From contig JBGANR010000014.1 of NCBI GenBank assembly GCA_044222225.1, positions 62,001 to 126,000 on the forward strand: DNA of 64,000 nt, in the 5' to 3' direction. Position 1 is the first letter of the stretch. The number at the start of each line of letters is the position of its first letter. The DNA comes from JBGANR01 sp044222225 (GTDB lineage Bacteria; Actinomycetota; Actinomycetes; Mycobacteriales; Mycobacteriaceae). The translations under genes were made by a program, and so were the position numbers. The notes under the pieces are model-generated. The model was not told the DNA's origin, did not search any database, and saw only the letters and a list, made by a program, of their open reading frames with translations. This document shows, piece by piece, positions 36,811 to 45,022 of this stretch.

Positions 36811-39800
36811 TCATTCAGTTCGAGTCGTGTTCGAATCACTCCCGTCGGTCGTCGGCTGCCAGACGTTGATGCCGTCGGCGACTCTGGCGCGGCGCCACAC
36901 TCCGTGAGGCACGCGCGCGGTGGCCGTCGCGGATAGCATGAGGGCGCGGTACTGCCTTGGCGTCACCCAGAATGGAGGACGTGCCATCTCCAACCGGGAA
37001 TTACTTGCCGTGTGAGAGCCGCGGACAGTCGGGGACCAGCCGAGTGCGAGGTAACCGTCGAGCGCCCAGGCGAGCATGTCGGTACGGACGGGGTCCTTGC
37101 CATATCGGTCGATAGCGATATCGACTCCGCCGCCGCTGACTTCGCCGCTCTTATCGAATCCGGCGGTGGGGTCGAGAAACACCTCGGCGGTGGCCGGGAG
37201 GAACGCCGCGGCGAAACCCTTGCCGTTGTTGGCATACGGGACTGACCGCATCTCCCATTTGGGTAAATAGTTCGCGGTTGTGTCGTGGATCAGCAGAGAG
37301 AAGCCGGGATGTGCGAGCGCAATCCTCTTATCGATCTCCGTGGTCGGGACAAATTTGTGGTATTTGACCCTGATCCCGTCCTTCACTCCGAGAGCGGTGC
37401 GAACGTGATCGTCGATGCTCTGCCATGGCTGCACCGGTCGCACGATCCTCAGCAGGTCGGGGAGCGGTTTCCTGGACGCGATCTGGGGGACCCCGGTCGT
37501 CGGGTTCCACCGCAGTAACGCGTCGGGATCGCCGTCCTCCCGGTCTCGCAGGAGGGCGAGAAGCCCCACCGCGCCGAGGGTCCCCGCGAGCGGGGACGAG
37601 GAAGCCCCGGGCAGATCGGTGACGATCCATCCTGCCGCGCCGGCGTCGAAGCGCGTCAGATTCCGTGTGATCGTCAGGTTCTCGGTCCGCGTCACCGGGA
37701 TTGCGGGTGCCTCGCCCGAGAAGCTCTCGGGATACCGCGACGCCCGGTGATCCGCCCAGCGCATCACCGTCTCCAACAGAGCCAGACCCCACGGCCCGTA
37801 CATGGAGGTGAGGGTGTCGAAGACGTCCACGTGCCCGGTGCAGACCTCCCGCTCGTGGAAGACCAGGGGCCGCGCTCGGCCGTGGTGGGCGAGGACGATG
37901 TGCCGGGTCAAGCAGTCGTCGATGCCGTCGGCGGAGAGCACCTCGTGGCGCCATTCGGCCGGCAGACCCGATTGCGCCAGCAGCCGAGCCTCGTATGCCG
38001 CGGTGTAGCGGCGGCGGCTCTTGGCCCATGCGGCGCCCCCGCCGGCGAACCGGAGGTTGCCCAAGCGGATCTGAAAGCGTCGATCGGCCTTACCGACGTC
38101 ATGGGCGTGCCCGGCCGCGGTGAGACGGTCGGCTATCGCGGACGGCAGGGGCAGCACCGACGCGGCTGCCGCCGTCCATGTCCCGACCTGGTATGAGTGA
38201 TCGTCGAGGGTGACGATGTCGTCCTTGTCGGGGCGCACCCGTGCGGGAGCGCGGGTGCGGTCGATGATCCCGACCCGGGTGTCGCCGGCTAGGAGCAGCA
38301 CGTCGAGGCCGGGATCCTCGTCGCCCGCCGAGATGTCGAGGGCGTCCGCCGCCATCCGCCGGGCCGGCTGTCCTGTGGGGTCGTCGAGGAGGCTGTCGAG
38401 GAGATCGCGGGCCAGGTCTCCCTGCGGGAGCAGCCAGCGGCCGTCGCCACGATGACGAGCCACCAGTTCGCTGATGTCCGGCACGACGGTGGCGTCGGCC
38501 GGGTCGACACCGCCGGTGACGGTGTAGCCGCCGAGGTCGGCGGCGAGAACCACGGCGATGCCGGGAGTGATGTCCGTGAGGTCGGCAGGAGTCTTCCAGC
38601 AGTTGTCGGCGCCCATCACCCGCACCTTCGCCAGGATGTCCTGAGAAACGCGACGGCCCGTCCTGTTCACGGCGACGGTGGTCGCCTCAGTGTCGCCGTC
38701 GCCGCGGTCCTGAACCTTCATCCCATCGGCTCGGCGCAGGATGTCTCGTAGGCCCTCCAGTGGTACGGCGACGGTCTCGTCTTTCATCACCGGGATGTCG
38801 TTGAGCAGGTCGAGTCCTTCGGCGCGCCAGGCGACCCGCACGTCGTCCTCCCGGGGAGTGTCCGGTCCGTAGAGGAACGCCGCCGTGGGAAAGGTGTATC
38901 GCTCGCTGGTGTAGGCGGCGTACTCGGCGACCTGGGTCGATAGGACGGCGGTGCGCGGCGGGGGCGGGTCCAGCGGGCCGTCGGCGGCCGCTTTCAGGGC
39001 TGGGACCAGCATCTCCAGCCCGGTGGGGGACATGTCCAGCCCGTTCTCCGGAACGAGCTGCGCGAGCGTGTCGCGCAGGCGGCCCGCGTGTTCGCCGTAG
39101 ACGGCCGCGGTGCCCGGGTCCACCGCACCTGCGGCGTACACGTCGACGAAGGCCGTGGCGAGACGTCCGCGGCGGTTGCAGCGTCCGGCCCGTTGCACCA
39201 GCGCAGCGAGCGAGGGGCACTGGGTGATCACGTGGACGCCGTCCAGATCCGCGCCCACCTCCAGCGTCTGGGTGGCGACCGTGACGGCGTCGCGGTCGAT
39301 CCGTACCTGCCAGCTGTCACCTTCGCGGAAGCGCCCGTGCACCACCCGCACGGGAGTCCTGGCCTTGTCCAGCAGATCGGCGACGCGGCGGGTGGCGGCC
39401 ACGGTGTTGCAGAACACCAGAACCCCGGCGTCACCTGCCTCCGCGTCATCTCCTCGGACGCGGTCGGCCCGGTACGCTTCGGCGGCGCCGCGGGCCATCG
39501 CCTTCTCCACCGCGGTGTGCGCGGCTGCGCCGGTCGCCGGAGTGACCGTGTGGAACCGGAGGGTCCGCGGGGCGTGGAGCAGCCGGGACGCCACCGGGTG
39601 CGCACGATCCGCGGCGTCGATGTCGAGCCGGTCGCCGGCGGCCAGCAGCTCCTCGGGAATCGTGGCGCCGAGGGTGACGGTCTGGCCCGCACGGACCCCC
39701 AACGACACCGGTGCCGCGCGTTGCACGGCCTCCGACTCCCGCAGTGCCGTCACACCGGGCACCGACAGATGCGGTTCGTCCACCAGCACCAGCCGGTCCA

Positions 39801-40401
39801 TCCCGGTTATCGCGGCGTGCATCGGCGCCATACGCCAGGACACCCCCACGCCGTGGAAAAGGGCCCGGGAGACGACCTGGGTCACGGTGGCCGTCACCAG
39901 CAAGGCACCCACCGGCCTCAACCAGGCGCGTGGGTCGGCCCGGCGGGGGCGGCGGCCGTGCAGCGACTCGGTCGCGACGATCAGCTCGAAGCCCCGCATC
40001 GGCGGAGGGATGAGCTGTGCCAACGCTTCACGCACCGGCCACAGGGTGTCGCCGCGCTGAGCCTGCTCCACCGCGTCGGCGGCGCGTTCCGCGGTCCGCG
40101 CGGCCTCGTCGACGACCACGCGCCGCTCGACGAGATGGAAGCAGCGTAGGGGAACCGTGCGACCCGCGGGTCCGTGCCGGTGCACGTCGAGCGCCAACGC
40201 ATACAGGTGGACCAGCATCACCGACGTTTTGCCCAAACCCGTCGGTACGGTGATCGCGTCCGGCAGCCGCCCGTCGGCCACGTACCGTTCGACGGCGGCG
40301 GCCTGCCACGGCAATGGATCGAACCCCGACCCGTTGTCTTCCACCGTGACTGCCCTGAAGAACTCGGCAAAATCGGGGAAATAGTCCGCCATCCGGTTCA
40401 C
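36811..40401 (-). CDS. cas3: Cas3 helicase-nuclease, helicase-HD order, with extra C-terminal Cas8-like domain
   Basis: A 1196-residue protein. The helicase comes first: Walker A 'VPTGLGKTS' at 52-60, DEPH box at 208-211, motif VI 'QRAGRCNRRGR' at 403-413. The HD nuclease follows: 'GHAHDVGKADRRFQ' near 764-777, 'HIVLAHHG' near 834-841, 'WADHRAS' near 882. This reversed order is known for type I-G (former I-U) Cas3. After the HD, about 270 residues remain; 'DLPGASSSPLAGTLGAVGLL' near 929-948 and 'LLRWNPTTGVPQIASR' resemble the start of Cas8-type large subunits (Csx17/Csb3), so this may be a Cas3-Cas8 fusion. No separate cas8 is present. The GTG at 40401 follows 'GAGGAGG' and overlaps the csb2 stop. 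Confidence 0.9.
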   Translation of the reverse strand: MNRMADYFPDFAEFFRAVTVEDNGSGFDPLPWQAAAVERYVADGRLPDAITVPTGLGKTSVMLVHLYALALDVHRHGPAGRTVPLRCFHLVERRVVVDEAARTAERAADAVEQAQRGDTLWPVREALAQLIPPPMRGFELIVATESLHGRRPRRADPRAWLRPVGALLVTATVTQVVSRALFHGVGVSWRMAPMHAAITGMDRLVLVDEPHLSVPGVTALRESEAVQRAAPVSLGVRAGQTVTLGATIPEELLAAGDRLDIDAADRAHPVASRLLHAPRTLRFHTVTPATGAAAHTAVEKAMARGAAEAYRADRVRGDDAEAGDAGVLVFCNTVAATRRVADLLDKARTPVRVVHGRFREGDSWQVRIDRDAVTVATQTLEVGADLDGVHVITQCPSLAALVQRAGRCNRRGRLATAFVDVYAAGAVDPGTAAVYGEHAGRLRDTLAQLVPENGLDMSPTGLEMLVPALKAAADGPLDPPPPRTAVLSTQVAEYAAYTSERYTFPTAAFLYGPDTPREDDVRVAWRAEGLDLLNDIPVMKDETVAVPLEGLRDILRRADGMKVQDRGDGDTEATTVAVNRTGRRVSQDILAKVRVMGADNCWKTPADLTDITPGIAVVLAADLGGYTVTGGVDPADATVVPDISELVARHRGDGRWLLPQGDLARDLLDSLLDDPTGQPARRMAADALDISAGDEDPGLDVLLLAGDTRVGIIDRTRAPARVRPDKDDIVTLDDHSYQVGTWTAAAASVLPLPSAIADRLTAAGHAHDVGKADRRFQIRLGNLRFAGGGAAWAKSRRRYTAAYEARLLAQSGLPAEWRHEVLSADGIDDCLTRHIVLAHHGRARPLVFHEREVCTGHVDVFDTLTSMYGPWGLALLETVMRWADHRASRYPESFSGEAPAIPVTRTENLTITRNLTRFDAGAAGWIVTDLPGASSSPLAGTLGAVGLLALLRDREDGDPDALLRWNPTTGVPQIASRKPLPDLLRIVRPVQPWQSIDDHVRTALGVKDGIRVKYHKFVPTTEIDKRIALAHPGFSLLIHDTTANYLPKWEMRSVPYANNGKGFAAAFLPATAEVFLDPTAGFDKSGEVSGGGVDIAIDRYGKDPVRTDMLAWALDGYLALGWSPTVRGSHTASNSRLEMARPPFWVTPRQYRALMLSATATARVPHGVWRRARVADGINVWQPTTDGSDSNTTRTE

Positions 40402-41741
40402 GCTCGCCTCCTCGGGCGCGGCAGCATCACGCCGCATCCCTTGTCCTTCTCGTCGCCGATGACGATCGGGCCCACCGGTGACGACAGACGGCCGACCGTG
40501 TCGAGGTTCGCCGGCTCGGCGGTGACGAACCACAGACCGAACCGGGATTCTGCCGGTAGGGCCCTGGTCTGGAAGCGCAGCGTCGGATTACGCACCATTG
40601 CGGTCAGAGTCAGACCGCGAGTCGCCAGGGCGTGAGTCAGCTGAGCTCGTGCGATACGGGGATCCCGGTGGGCGGCTGCGGGGGTGGCGGACACCCACAG
40701 CGGTGCGGGTCCTTGCCAGGTCTGTGCCGCCCAGGAGCGCAGGCCGGCGACCGGCTCGAAATCGAGGACCTCGTCCGGCAGCGCGGCGAAGGCCGCATCC
40801 CGGTCCGCGGTGGTCGCTTCCGGGATGCCGATGCCCCGGACCACACCGGCGCGAGACAGGTCCACCGCGGGGAAAGCGCGGGTGCGCAGCGATTCCGGGA
40901 AGGAGTTGACCAGCTCACGGAAGCGGTGGAAGGTCCCCGCCCTGGGCAGAGGGATCACCAGCAGCGCGTCCTCGCTCCCGCTCGGCTCCGCGCCGGCATG
41001 CTGGTGTGCGACGGTGGTCTTGCGGTAGCCGATCTCCGGAACGCGCCAGTCGCCGTGCAGCATCGTCGACGCCCCCGACTCCTCGACGGCCAGCAGGTGA
41101 CGGGCGTCGAACCAGTCCACGGTGTTCTCGGTCCAGCCGCGGACGGTCGCGCCGCGGCGGGTGTCGTCCGAGACCCAGATCGTCAGCCTTCTGTCGTCAG
41201 GGCCGGTGTCTGCGGCGCGCACGCTGATCGTGGCATGGTCGCTGGAGGCGCCGAAGAACGGCACCTGTTGCGCCGCCGCGTCGAGAGCGGCGACGGCCGA
41301 GTCCGGCAGATCGGTATCGACCAGGTAGAACAACAGGTCTCCGTCCGGGAGAAGCGAGACGGTGAAGGGCTTGGCCTCCATCGTGCGCACATCGAACGCA
41401 CACTTCAGGTCGACGTACCGCTCCATCTCCTTGGCGGAGACTCTCAGGGTCTCGGGGGCGTTTCGCCGGGCATACCAGGTCCGGTTTCTGGCGAGTTCGC
41501 GCGGCGCTTCGGGCGTATAGATCTTCGGCGCCGGTGCGGACGTCAGGCTCCTGATCGCGGCCCGTGCCTGGGCGCAGGCTCCGGAGGGCCGGTGCGGATC
41601 CGCGCCGTCGAGCGCGTGGGCGCCGCGCAGCAGGGCGCCGATCAGGCGAGCGGGGGACGGCGGCCATGCCGTGCGGGAGGCGTCCCCGGCGCGGCCACGG
41701 AAGGTGCGTCCGTGCAGGTGCACCGTGATCAGGACGGACAC
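40398..41741 (-). CDS. csb2: Csb2 (Cas5-Cas6 fusion of type I-G)
   Basis: A 447-residue GSU0054-type protein. The N-terminal Cas5-like part has 'VLITVHLHGRTFRGRAG' and 'WPPSPARLIGALLRGAHAL', the family signature. The C-terminus 'VGPIVIGDEKDKGCGVMLP' is the Cas6-like glycine-rich end. In I-G systems Csb2 caps the crRNA complex and processes the repeat. Here a separate Cas6e is present and the repeat is of I-E type, so the Cas6 part may be redundant or purely structural. GTG start at 41741 with 'GGAGGAG' upstream, two bases past the csb1 stop. Confidence 0.87.
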   Translation of the reverse strand: MSVLITVHLHGRTFRGRAGDASRTAWPPSPARLIGALLRGAHALDGADPHRPSGACAQARAAIRSLTSAPAPKIYTPEAPRELARNRTWYARRNAPETLRVSAKEMERYVDLKCAFDVRTMEAKPFTVSLLPDGDLLFYLVDTDLPDSAVAALDAAAQQVPFFGASSDHATISVRAADTGPDDRRLTIWVSDDTRRGATVRGWTENTVDWFDARHLLAVEESGASTMLHGDWRVPEIGYRKTTVAHQHAGAEPSGSEDALLVIPLPRAGTFHRFRELVNSFPESLRTRAFPAVDLSRAGVVRGIGIPEATTADRDAAFAALPDEVLDFEPVAGLRSWAAQTWQGPAPLWVSATPAAAHRDPRIARAQLTHALATRGLTLTAMVRNPTLRFQTRALPAESRFGLWFVTAEPANLDTVGRLSSPVGPIVIGDEKDKGCGVMLPRPRRRA

Positions 41742-41743
41742 GG

Positions 41744-43063
41744 CTATTTCTCCTCCGGCTTGTTGGTCGACCGCACCCGCGACGCGATCATGTCGACCAT
41801 GGCCTCCGACAAGGTCAACCGGATCGGCTCGGCCTGCCCGAGACCGAGATCGTCGAGGTCCGAGAACGCTTGATCGAGCAGACCGCGGGCGGTGGCCACA
41901 TCCATGTCCTGCCGCACGGCGTCGCCGGTCCGGGTGCGCAGCGTCCACAGCGGCGGATGTTCCGGGGACAGACTCAGATCGGCGCCGGAGCGGAGGAAGA
42001 CGCCCTCGGCCGACACCGCGGCGGTCGCGTAGACGCCCATCGCCGCCACGCCGCGGATGATCGCCCGACGGGCCTTCTCGCCACTGCCGCTGCGGAGGCC
42101 GCGGAGGTGGTTCAGCGACAGGCCGGTGCGCCGCAGGATGAGTCCACACGCCACCGCTGAGGCGTCGGGACCGCCGTTGATCGGCACCTGCCCGAATCCG
42201 AAGACGCTGGGACGATGGCCGTCCGGCACCTTGTTTTTCGTGGGGTCCACGATGAGTCGGCCGAGTCCGTCGAGGTCGACGAAGGTCTCCCGGGGGGTGT
42301 CGCCGATCGCCGACCCCTTGACGTAGCCGGTGCGCACCAGATGCGCGTCGTAACCGATGACCTCGCTGGTCAGCGCGCGCGCCCACTTCGGCCGAAGCGG
42401 GCTGGTCGGGGTGGACAGCCAGTAGCCGCTCATCAGCGCGTTGGCCACGTTGCGCATCAGCCAGTCGGCGTCCCGGGTGGCGTCGGCGCCGACGATCCGG
42501 CGCTTGAGATCGCCGCCCTCCCAGACCTGCTTCCCGGTGGACGGGTCTTCGGCATAGCGGATCGCCGCATCGCAGTGCCGGTGGCTCGCGGTCCAGGAGT
42601 CGACGGACACGCTGAGCAGCACAGACCGCAGGGCCTCGCGCATGGTGTCAGAATCGGGGATCTTGGACAGGTCCAGGCCATCGACGTACTCGTCGACACG
42701 GGCCGCGTCCCACGGCTCGACGACGATGCCGCCCCATCGGAACGTGCCATCGAGCTCCAGGTCCTTGAGGGCCTGCTCGAACGCGGCCGACTCGGCGCCG
42801 ATCGAGTTCATCAGTACTGCCGCGCCGCGGCGCGGCTCCCCGGTCTCGGCGTTCCGGGCCACGTTGGACCACCCGGTGTGCGTGTATTCGGGAATCGTCA
42901 TGTTCTCGCTGAAGGCGATCTTCTCGCTGAACCTCGCGTCAGGTGTCGGTCCGCCGAAGGTCGGTGGCGCGACAGGCGCGCCGTGTCCGGCGGCGGGGAT
43001 GAGTTCGGTGGTGACGCCGATGGAGCTGAGGTCGTCGAAGTCGGCGGGGGTACGCAGGGTCAT
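41744..43063 (-). CDS. csb1: Csb1 (Cas7 backbone protein of type I-G)
   Basis: A 439-residue GSU0053-type Cas7. 'RRGAAVLMNSIGAESAAFEQ' near residue 80 is characteristic, with 'MTIPEYTHTGWSNVARNAET' before it and 'SGYWLSTPTSPLRPKWARAL' later. Several copies would form the filament along the crRNA spacer. The ATG at 43063 is chosen; the frame runs on upstream over cas6e only as overlap noise. It is 29 bases downstream of the cas6e stop. Confidence 0.9.
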   Translation of the reverse strand: MTLRTPADFDDLSSIGVTTELIPAAGHGAPVAPPTFGGPTPDARFSEKIAFSENMTIPEYTHTGWSNVARNAETGEPRRGAAVLMNSIGAESAAFEQALKDLELDGTFRWGGIVVEPWDAARVDEYVDGLDLSKIPDSDTMREALRSVLLSVSVDSWTASHRHCDAAIRYAEDPSTGKQVWEGGDLKRRIVGADATRDADWLMRNVANALMSGYWLSTPTSPLRPKWARALTSEVIGYDAHLVRTGYVKGSAIGDTPRETFVDLDGLGRLIVDPTKNKVPDGHRPSVFGFGQVPINGGPDASAVACGLILRRTGLSLNHLRGLRSGSGEKARRAIIRGVAAMGVYATAAVSAEGVFLRSGADLSLSPEHPPLWTLRTRTGDAVRQDMDVATARGLLDQAFSDLDDLGLGQAEPIRLTLSEAMVDMIASRVRSTNKPEEK

Positions 43064-43092
43064 GGTGGGTGCTTTCAGGTAGAGGGACAGGG

Positions 43093-43731
43093 TCAGGCGC
43101 CGACGCGAATCAGCCCGCAACCGAAGCTCAGCCCGCGACCGACGCCGCGGGCCAAGGCGTCGGCAGCCGCTGCGGCGTCGACCACGGTGACGGAGGCGCG
43201 TAGGCGTGCAACGTTGAGCGCCCCGCCGCGGCGCTGCGGGCGCCACGACCGGGACGGGAGCTCCAGGCGATCGAGGACCTCGACCCGGAAACCTCGGGTG
43301 GCGAGGGACCTCTCGGCCCACATGGCTGCCTCCTCACGGGGCACTGCGCTGCGAGGTACGCGCGTCGGGATTCCCGCGGCGCGGATCTCTGCGTAGACCT
43401 CGGGATCGATGTGCACCGCGCGGCGGTGCACAGCCTCCAGGTCGACCGCGATGTTCACGCGGTCGCCGTCGGTCAGCCGCGGGAGGTCGGTGACGGTGTG
43501 GACGCGGGGGTCGGTGATCTCGGCCCGGGTGCTGATGATCAGCTCGCTGCTGCCGGGCTCGACCCGCCACATGGTCGACGTGCTCCCTCGTGGCGTGGTG
43601 GTGGCCAGGTCGTCTGCCAGCAGTGACATGACAAACCGATGACCGCGGCCTCGGTCCACATCGATGGCGCGCGCGAAAACGGGCCCGATGTCCAGTCGGT
43701 GTATCCGGGGGGGAGGGGTGGGGAAGACCAT
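43093..43731 (-). CDS. cas6e: Cas6e-like crRNA endonuclease
   Basis: A 212-residue protein. The N-terminal RRM shows 'GHRFVMSLLADDL' with His31 in the catalytic position of Cas6e (CasE), and the C-terminus has the glycine-rich loop 'GVGRGLSFGCGLIRVG' typical of Cse3/CasE. It would cut the I-E style repeat 3' of its stem. Cas6e belongs to type I-E; its presence as first gene of a type I-G operon is unusual. It is preceded by a perfect inverted repeat that touches the start codon. Confidence 0.85.
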   Translation of the reverse strand: MVFPTPPPRIHRLDIGPVFARAIDVDRGRGHRFVMSLLADDLATTTPRGSTSTMWRVEPGSSELIISTRAEITDPRVHTVTDLPRLTDGDRVNIAVDLEAVHRRAVHIDPEVYAEIRAAGIPTRVPRSAVPREEAAMWAERSLATRGFRVEVLDRLELPSRSWRPQRRGGALNVARLRASVTVVDAAAAADALARGVGRGLSFGCGLIRVGA

Positions 43732-43758
43732 GTGGCTAGTAGATCATCAACTAGCCAC
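43732..43758. promoter_or_regulatory. Inverted repeat at the start of the cas operon (candidate operator)
   Basis: GTGGCTAGT and ACTAGCCAC, perfect 9-base arms separated by 9 bases, lie directly upstream of the cas6e ATG. The element 'TAGCCACGTAT' occurs here (43752-43762) and again at 43883-43893. The position would let a dimeric repressor, or a hairpin in the mRNA, control the whole operon. Confidence 0.5.
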
Positions 43759-44010
43759 GTATAGAGAAAACAACACTCGGCGTGCACCGCTCCGCGCGCG
43801 ATGTGGTGGCGTTTGGTTGCCCTGTGCGAGCTTGGTGCTTGCGCTAAAATGTGGCGTCGCTTCGCAACACGGAGGTGGGTCGTAGCCACGTATCGGGTGG
43901 TGGAAGCCGCTCATTCCTCGCGGATGCGGGGGTGTCCGGAGCGGCCAGCCCGTTCGTCCGATTCTCCGCTCTCGGTGTCGTGGACATCGCCGTGCCGGAC
44001 CAGTTCTTCT
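43759..44010. other. Region upstream of the cas operon, no gene seen
   Basis: No convincing frame. It holds a second 'TAGCCACGTAT' (43883-43893) and a stretch 'CTCGCGGATGCGGGGGTGTC' (43918-43937) that resembles the minus-strand CRISPR repeat 'CTCCGCGAATGCGGGGGTGG', read on the plus strand. It may be a stray degenerate repeat or part of a crRNA-like regulator. Confidence 0.4.
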
Positions 44011-44084
44011 CCCAAAAACTGTAAAAATCCGAGGGTCCAGCCCCATATAGCGGCCGGACCCTCGGGTTTTTACAGTTTTTGGGG
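44011..44084. terminator. Long bidirectional terminator hairpin
   Basis: Arms of about 32 bases (44011-44042 and 44052-44084) pair with two mismatches; the lower stem 'AAAAACTGTAAAAA' / 'TTTTTACAGTTTTT' gives U-runs on both strands. It ends the fructosamine kinase gene and insulates the cas region. Homologous to the hairpin at 34514-34564. Confidence 0.88.
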
Positions 44085-44165
44085 ACGCTGGCGTCAGAGA
44101 TAGGCCCTGGCCAGCCGCAACGCCGCCCCGACGTAGCCGCCGCGGAACAGGTGGGCGTGCATGAT
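44011..44165. repeat. Right copy of the duplication flanking the CRISPR-Cas island
   Basis: Counterpart of 34505-34653. Here the kinase gene continues to full length, so this copy is the complete one. Confidence 0.8.
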
Positions 44166-44882
44166 GACGATGCCGAGCTGGTGGAGCTCGACGCGCTCGC
44201 GCCAGCCGTCCGCCAGCGGGGACTCCGCGTCGTAGCCGGTGTAGACGTCGTCGAGGTGCGGGAAGCCGAACACCGACAGCGTCGCCAGGTCGGTCTCGGC
44301 GTGGCCGCCGTGGGCCATCGGATCGATGAGCGTCGCGCCCGTCACGTCGTAGAGCACGTTGCCCGCCCACATGTCGCCGTGGACGCGCGCCACCTCGTGG
44401 CCAGCGTCGCGGACGAGTCGCGGTTGCGGAGCGTCGAGGTCGCCGGCGACGAGCGCGTCCGCGAGCCGGGCGAAGACGCCGCCGCCGGCCGCGTCGACGA
44501 CGCCGTCGTCGCGGAGCCGTCGGGCGAACGACTCGATGCGATGCTCGGCACAGAACGCGCCCCACGTGCCGGCGGCCTGTTGCTCGTCGAGGACTAGCGG
44601 GGTGCGCGAGTTGCCGACCCAGGCCGGCCCTGGCCAGCCGTCGGGCGGACAACCCCACCACGGTGCCCCGGCGGCGTGCGTATGGGCGAGTGCGCGGCCG
44701 AAGGCGCGAGCCCGGGCGCGGCTGGGCGCGGCCTCGTCGACGTACTCGATCTCGAGCCGCCGCGCGTCGACGCCGACGACGCGGGCCACCCGGGCGCCGC
44801 CGGCCGGCTCGGCCTCGGCGAGCCAGCGGAGTCCGGCGGCCTCACCGAGCGGGTCGGGACCGGATTTGACGAACGTTCTCAT
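44094..44882 (-). CDS. Fructosamine kinase family protein
   Basis: A 262-residue kinase of the FN3K/APH fold. 'VARVHGDMWAGNVLYD' is the catalytic loop (HGDxxxxN) and 'LIDPMAHGGHAETDLATL' the metal-binding Asp. 'APWWGCPPDGWPGPAW' and the C-terminal 'HAHLFRGGYVGAALRLA' are family features. It phosphorylates ketoamines or ribulosamines for repair of glycated proteins. The ATG at 44882 is chosen. Its last 23 codons are duplicated at 34583-34653. Confidence 0.88.
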   Translation of the reverse strand: MRTFVKSGPDPLGEAAGLRWLAEAEPAGGARVARVVGVDARRLEIEYVDEAAPSRARARAFGRALAHTHAAGAPWWGCPPDGWPGPAWVGNSRTPLVLDEQQAAGTWGAFCAEHRIESFARRLRDDGVVDAAGGGVFARLADALVAGDLDAPQPRLVRDAGHEVARVHGDMWAGNVLYDVTGATLIDPMAHGGHAETDLATLSVFGFPHLDDVYTGYDAESPLADGWRERVELHQLGIVIMHAHLFRGGYVGAALRLARAYL

Positions 44883-44912
44883 CACATCACCATGGCATCG
44901 GTCGGGCCTGCC

Positions 44913-44987
44913 TCCCAGGATGTCCGGCTGAGCGACCCGCCATGACGATAATCTCCTCGGCGGCCCGCTCAGACGGACATCTGGGGA
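44913..44987. terminator. Imperfect hairpin between hydrolase and fructosamine kinase
   Basis: Arms 44913-44934 ('TCCCAGGATGTCCGGCTGAG...') and 44966-44987 pair over about 22 bases with two mismatches and a 31-base loop. It lies past the hydrolase stop and before the kinase start, so it may end the hydrolase transcript. Confidence 0.45.
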
Positions 44988-45022
44988 GCTGTTTGCGGCG
45001 ACCCGGCGACGGCTCGGCCGCG

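Noticed and set aside
34583..36839. Long open frames on both strands across the array, giving repetitive 'HSRRA' or 'SANAGVV' proteins
   Set aside because: They are translations of CRISPR repeats, whose 61-base period does not keep one frame, and spacers differ freely.
41742..42386. N-terminal extension of Csb2
   Set aside because: It overlaps Csb1 in another frame and lacks family features; the GTG at 41741 with a strong ribosome site is used.
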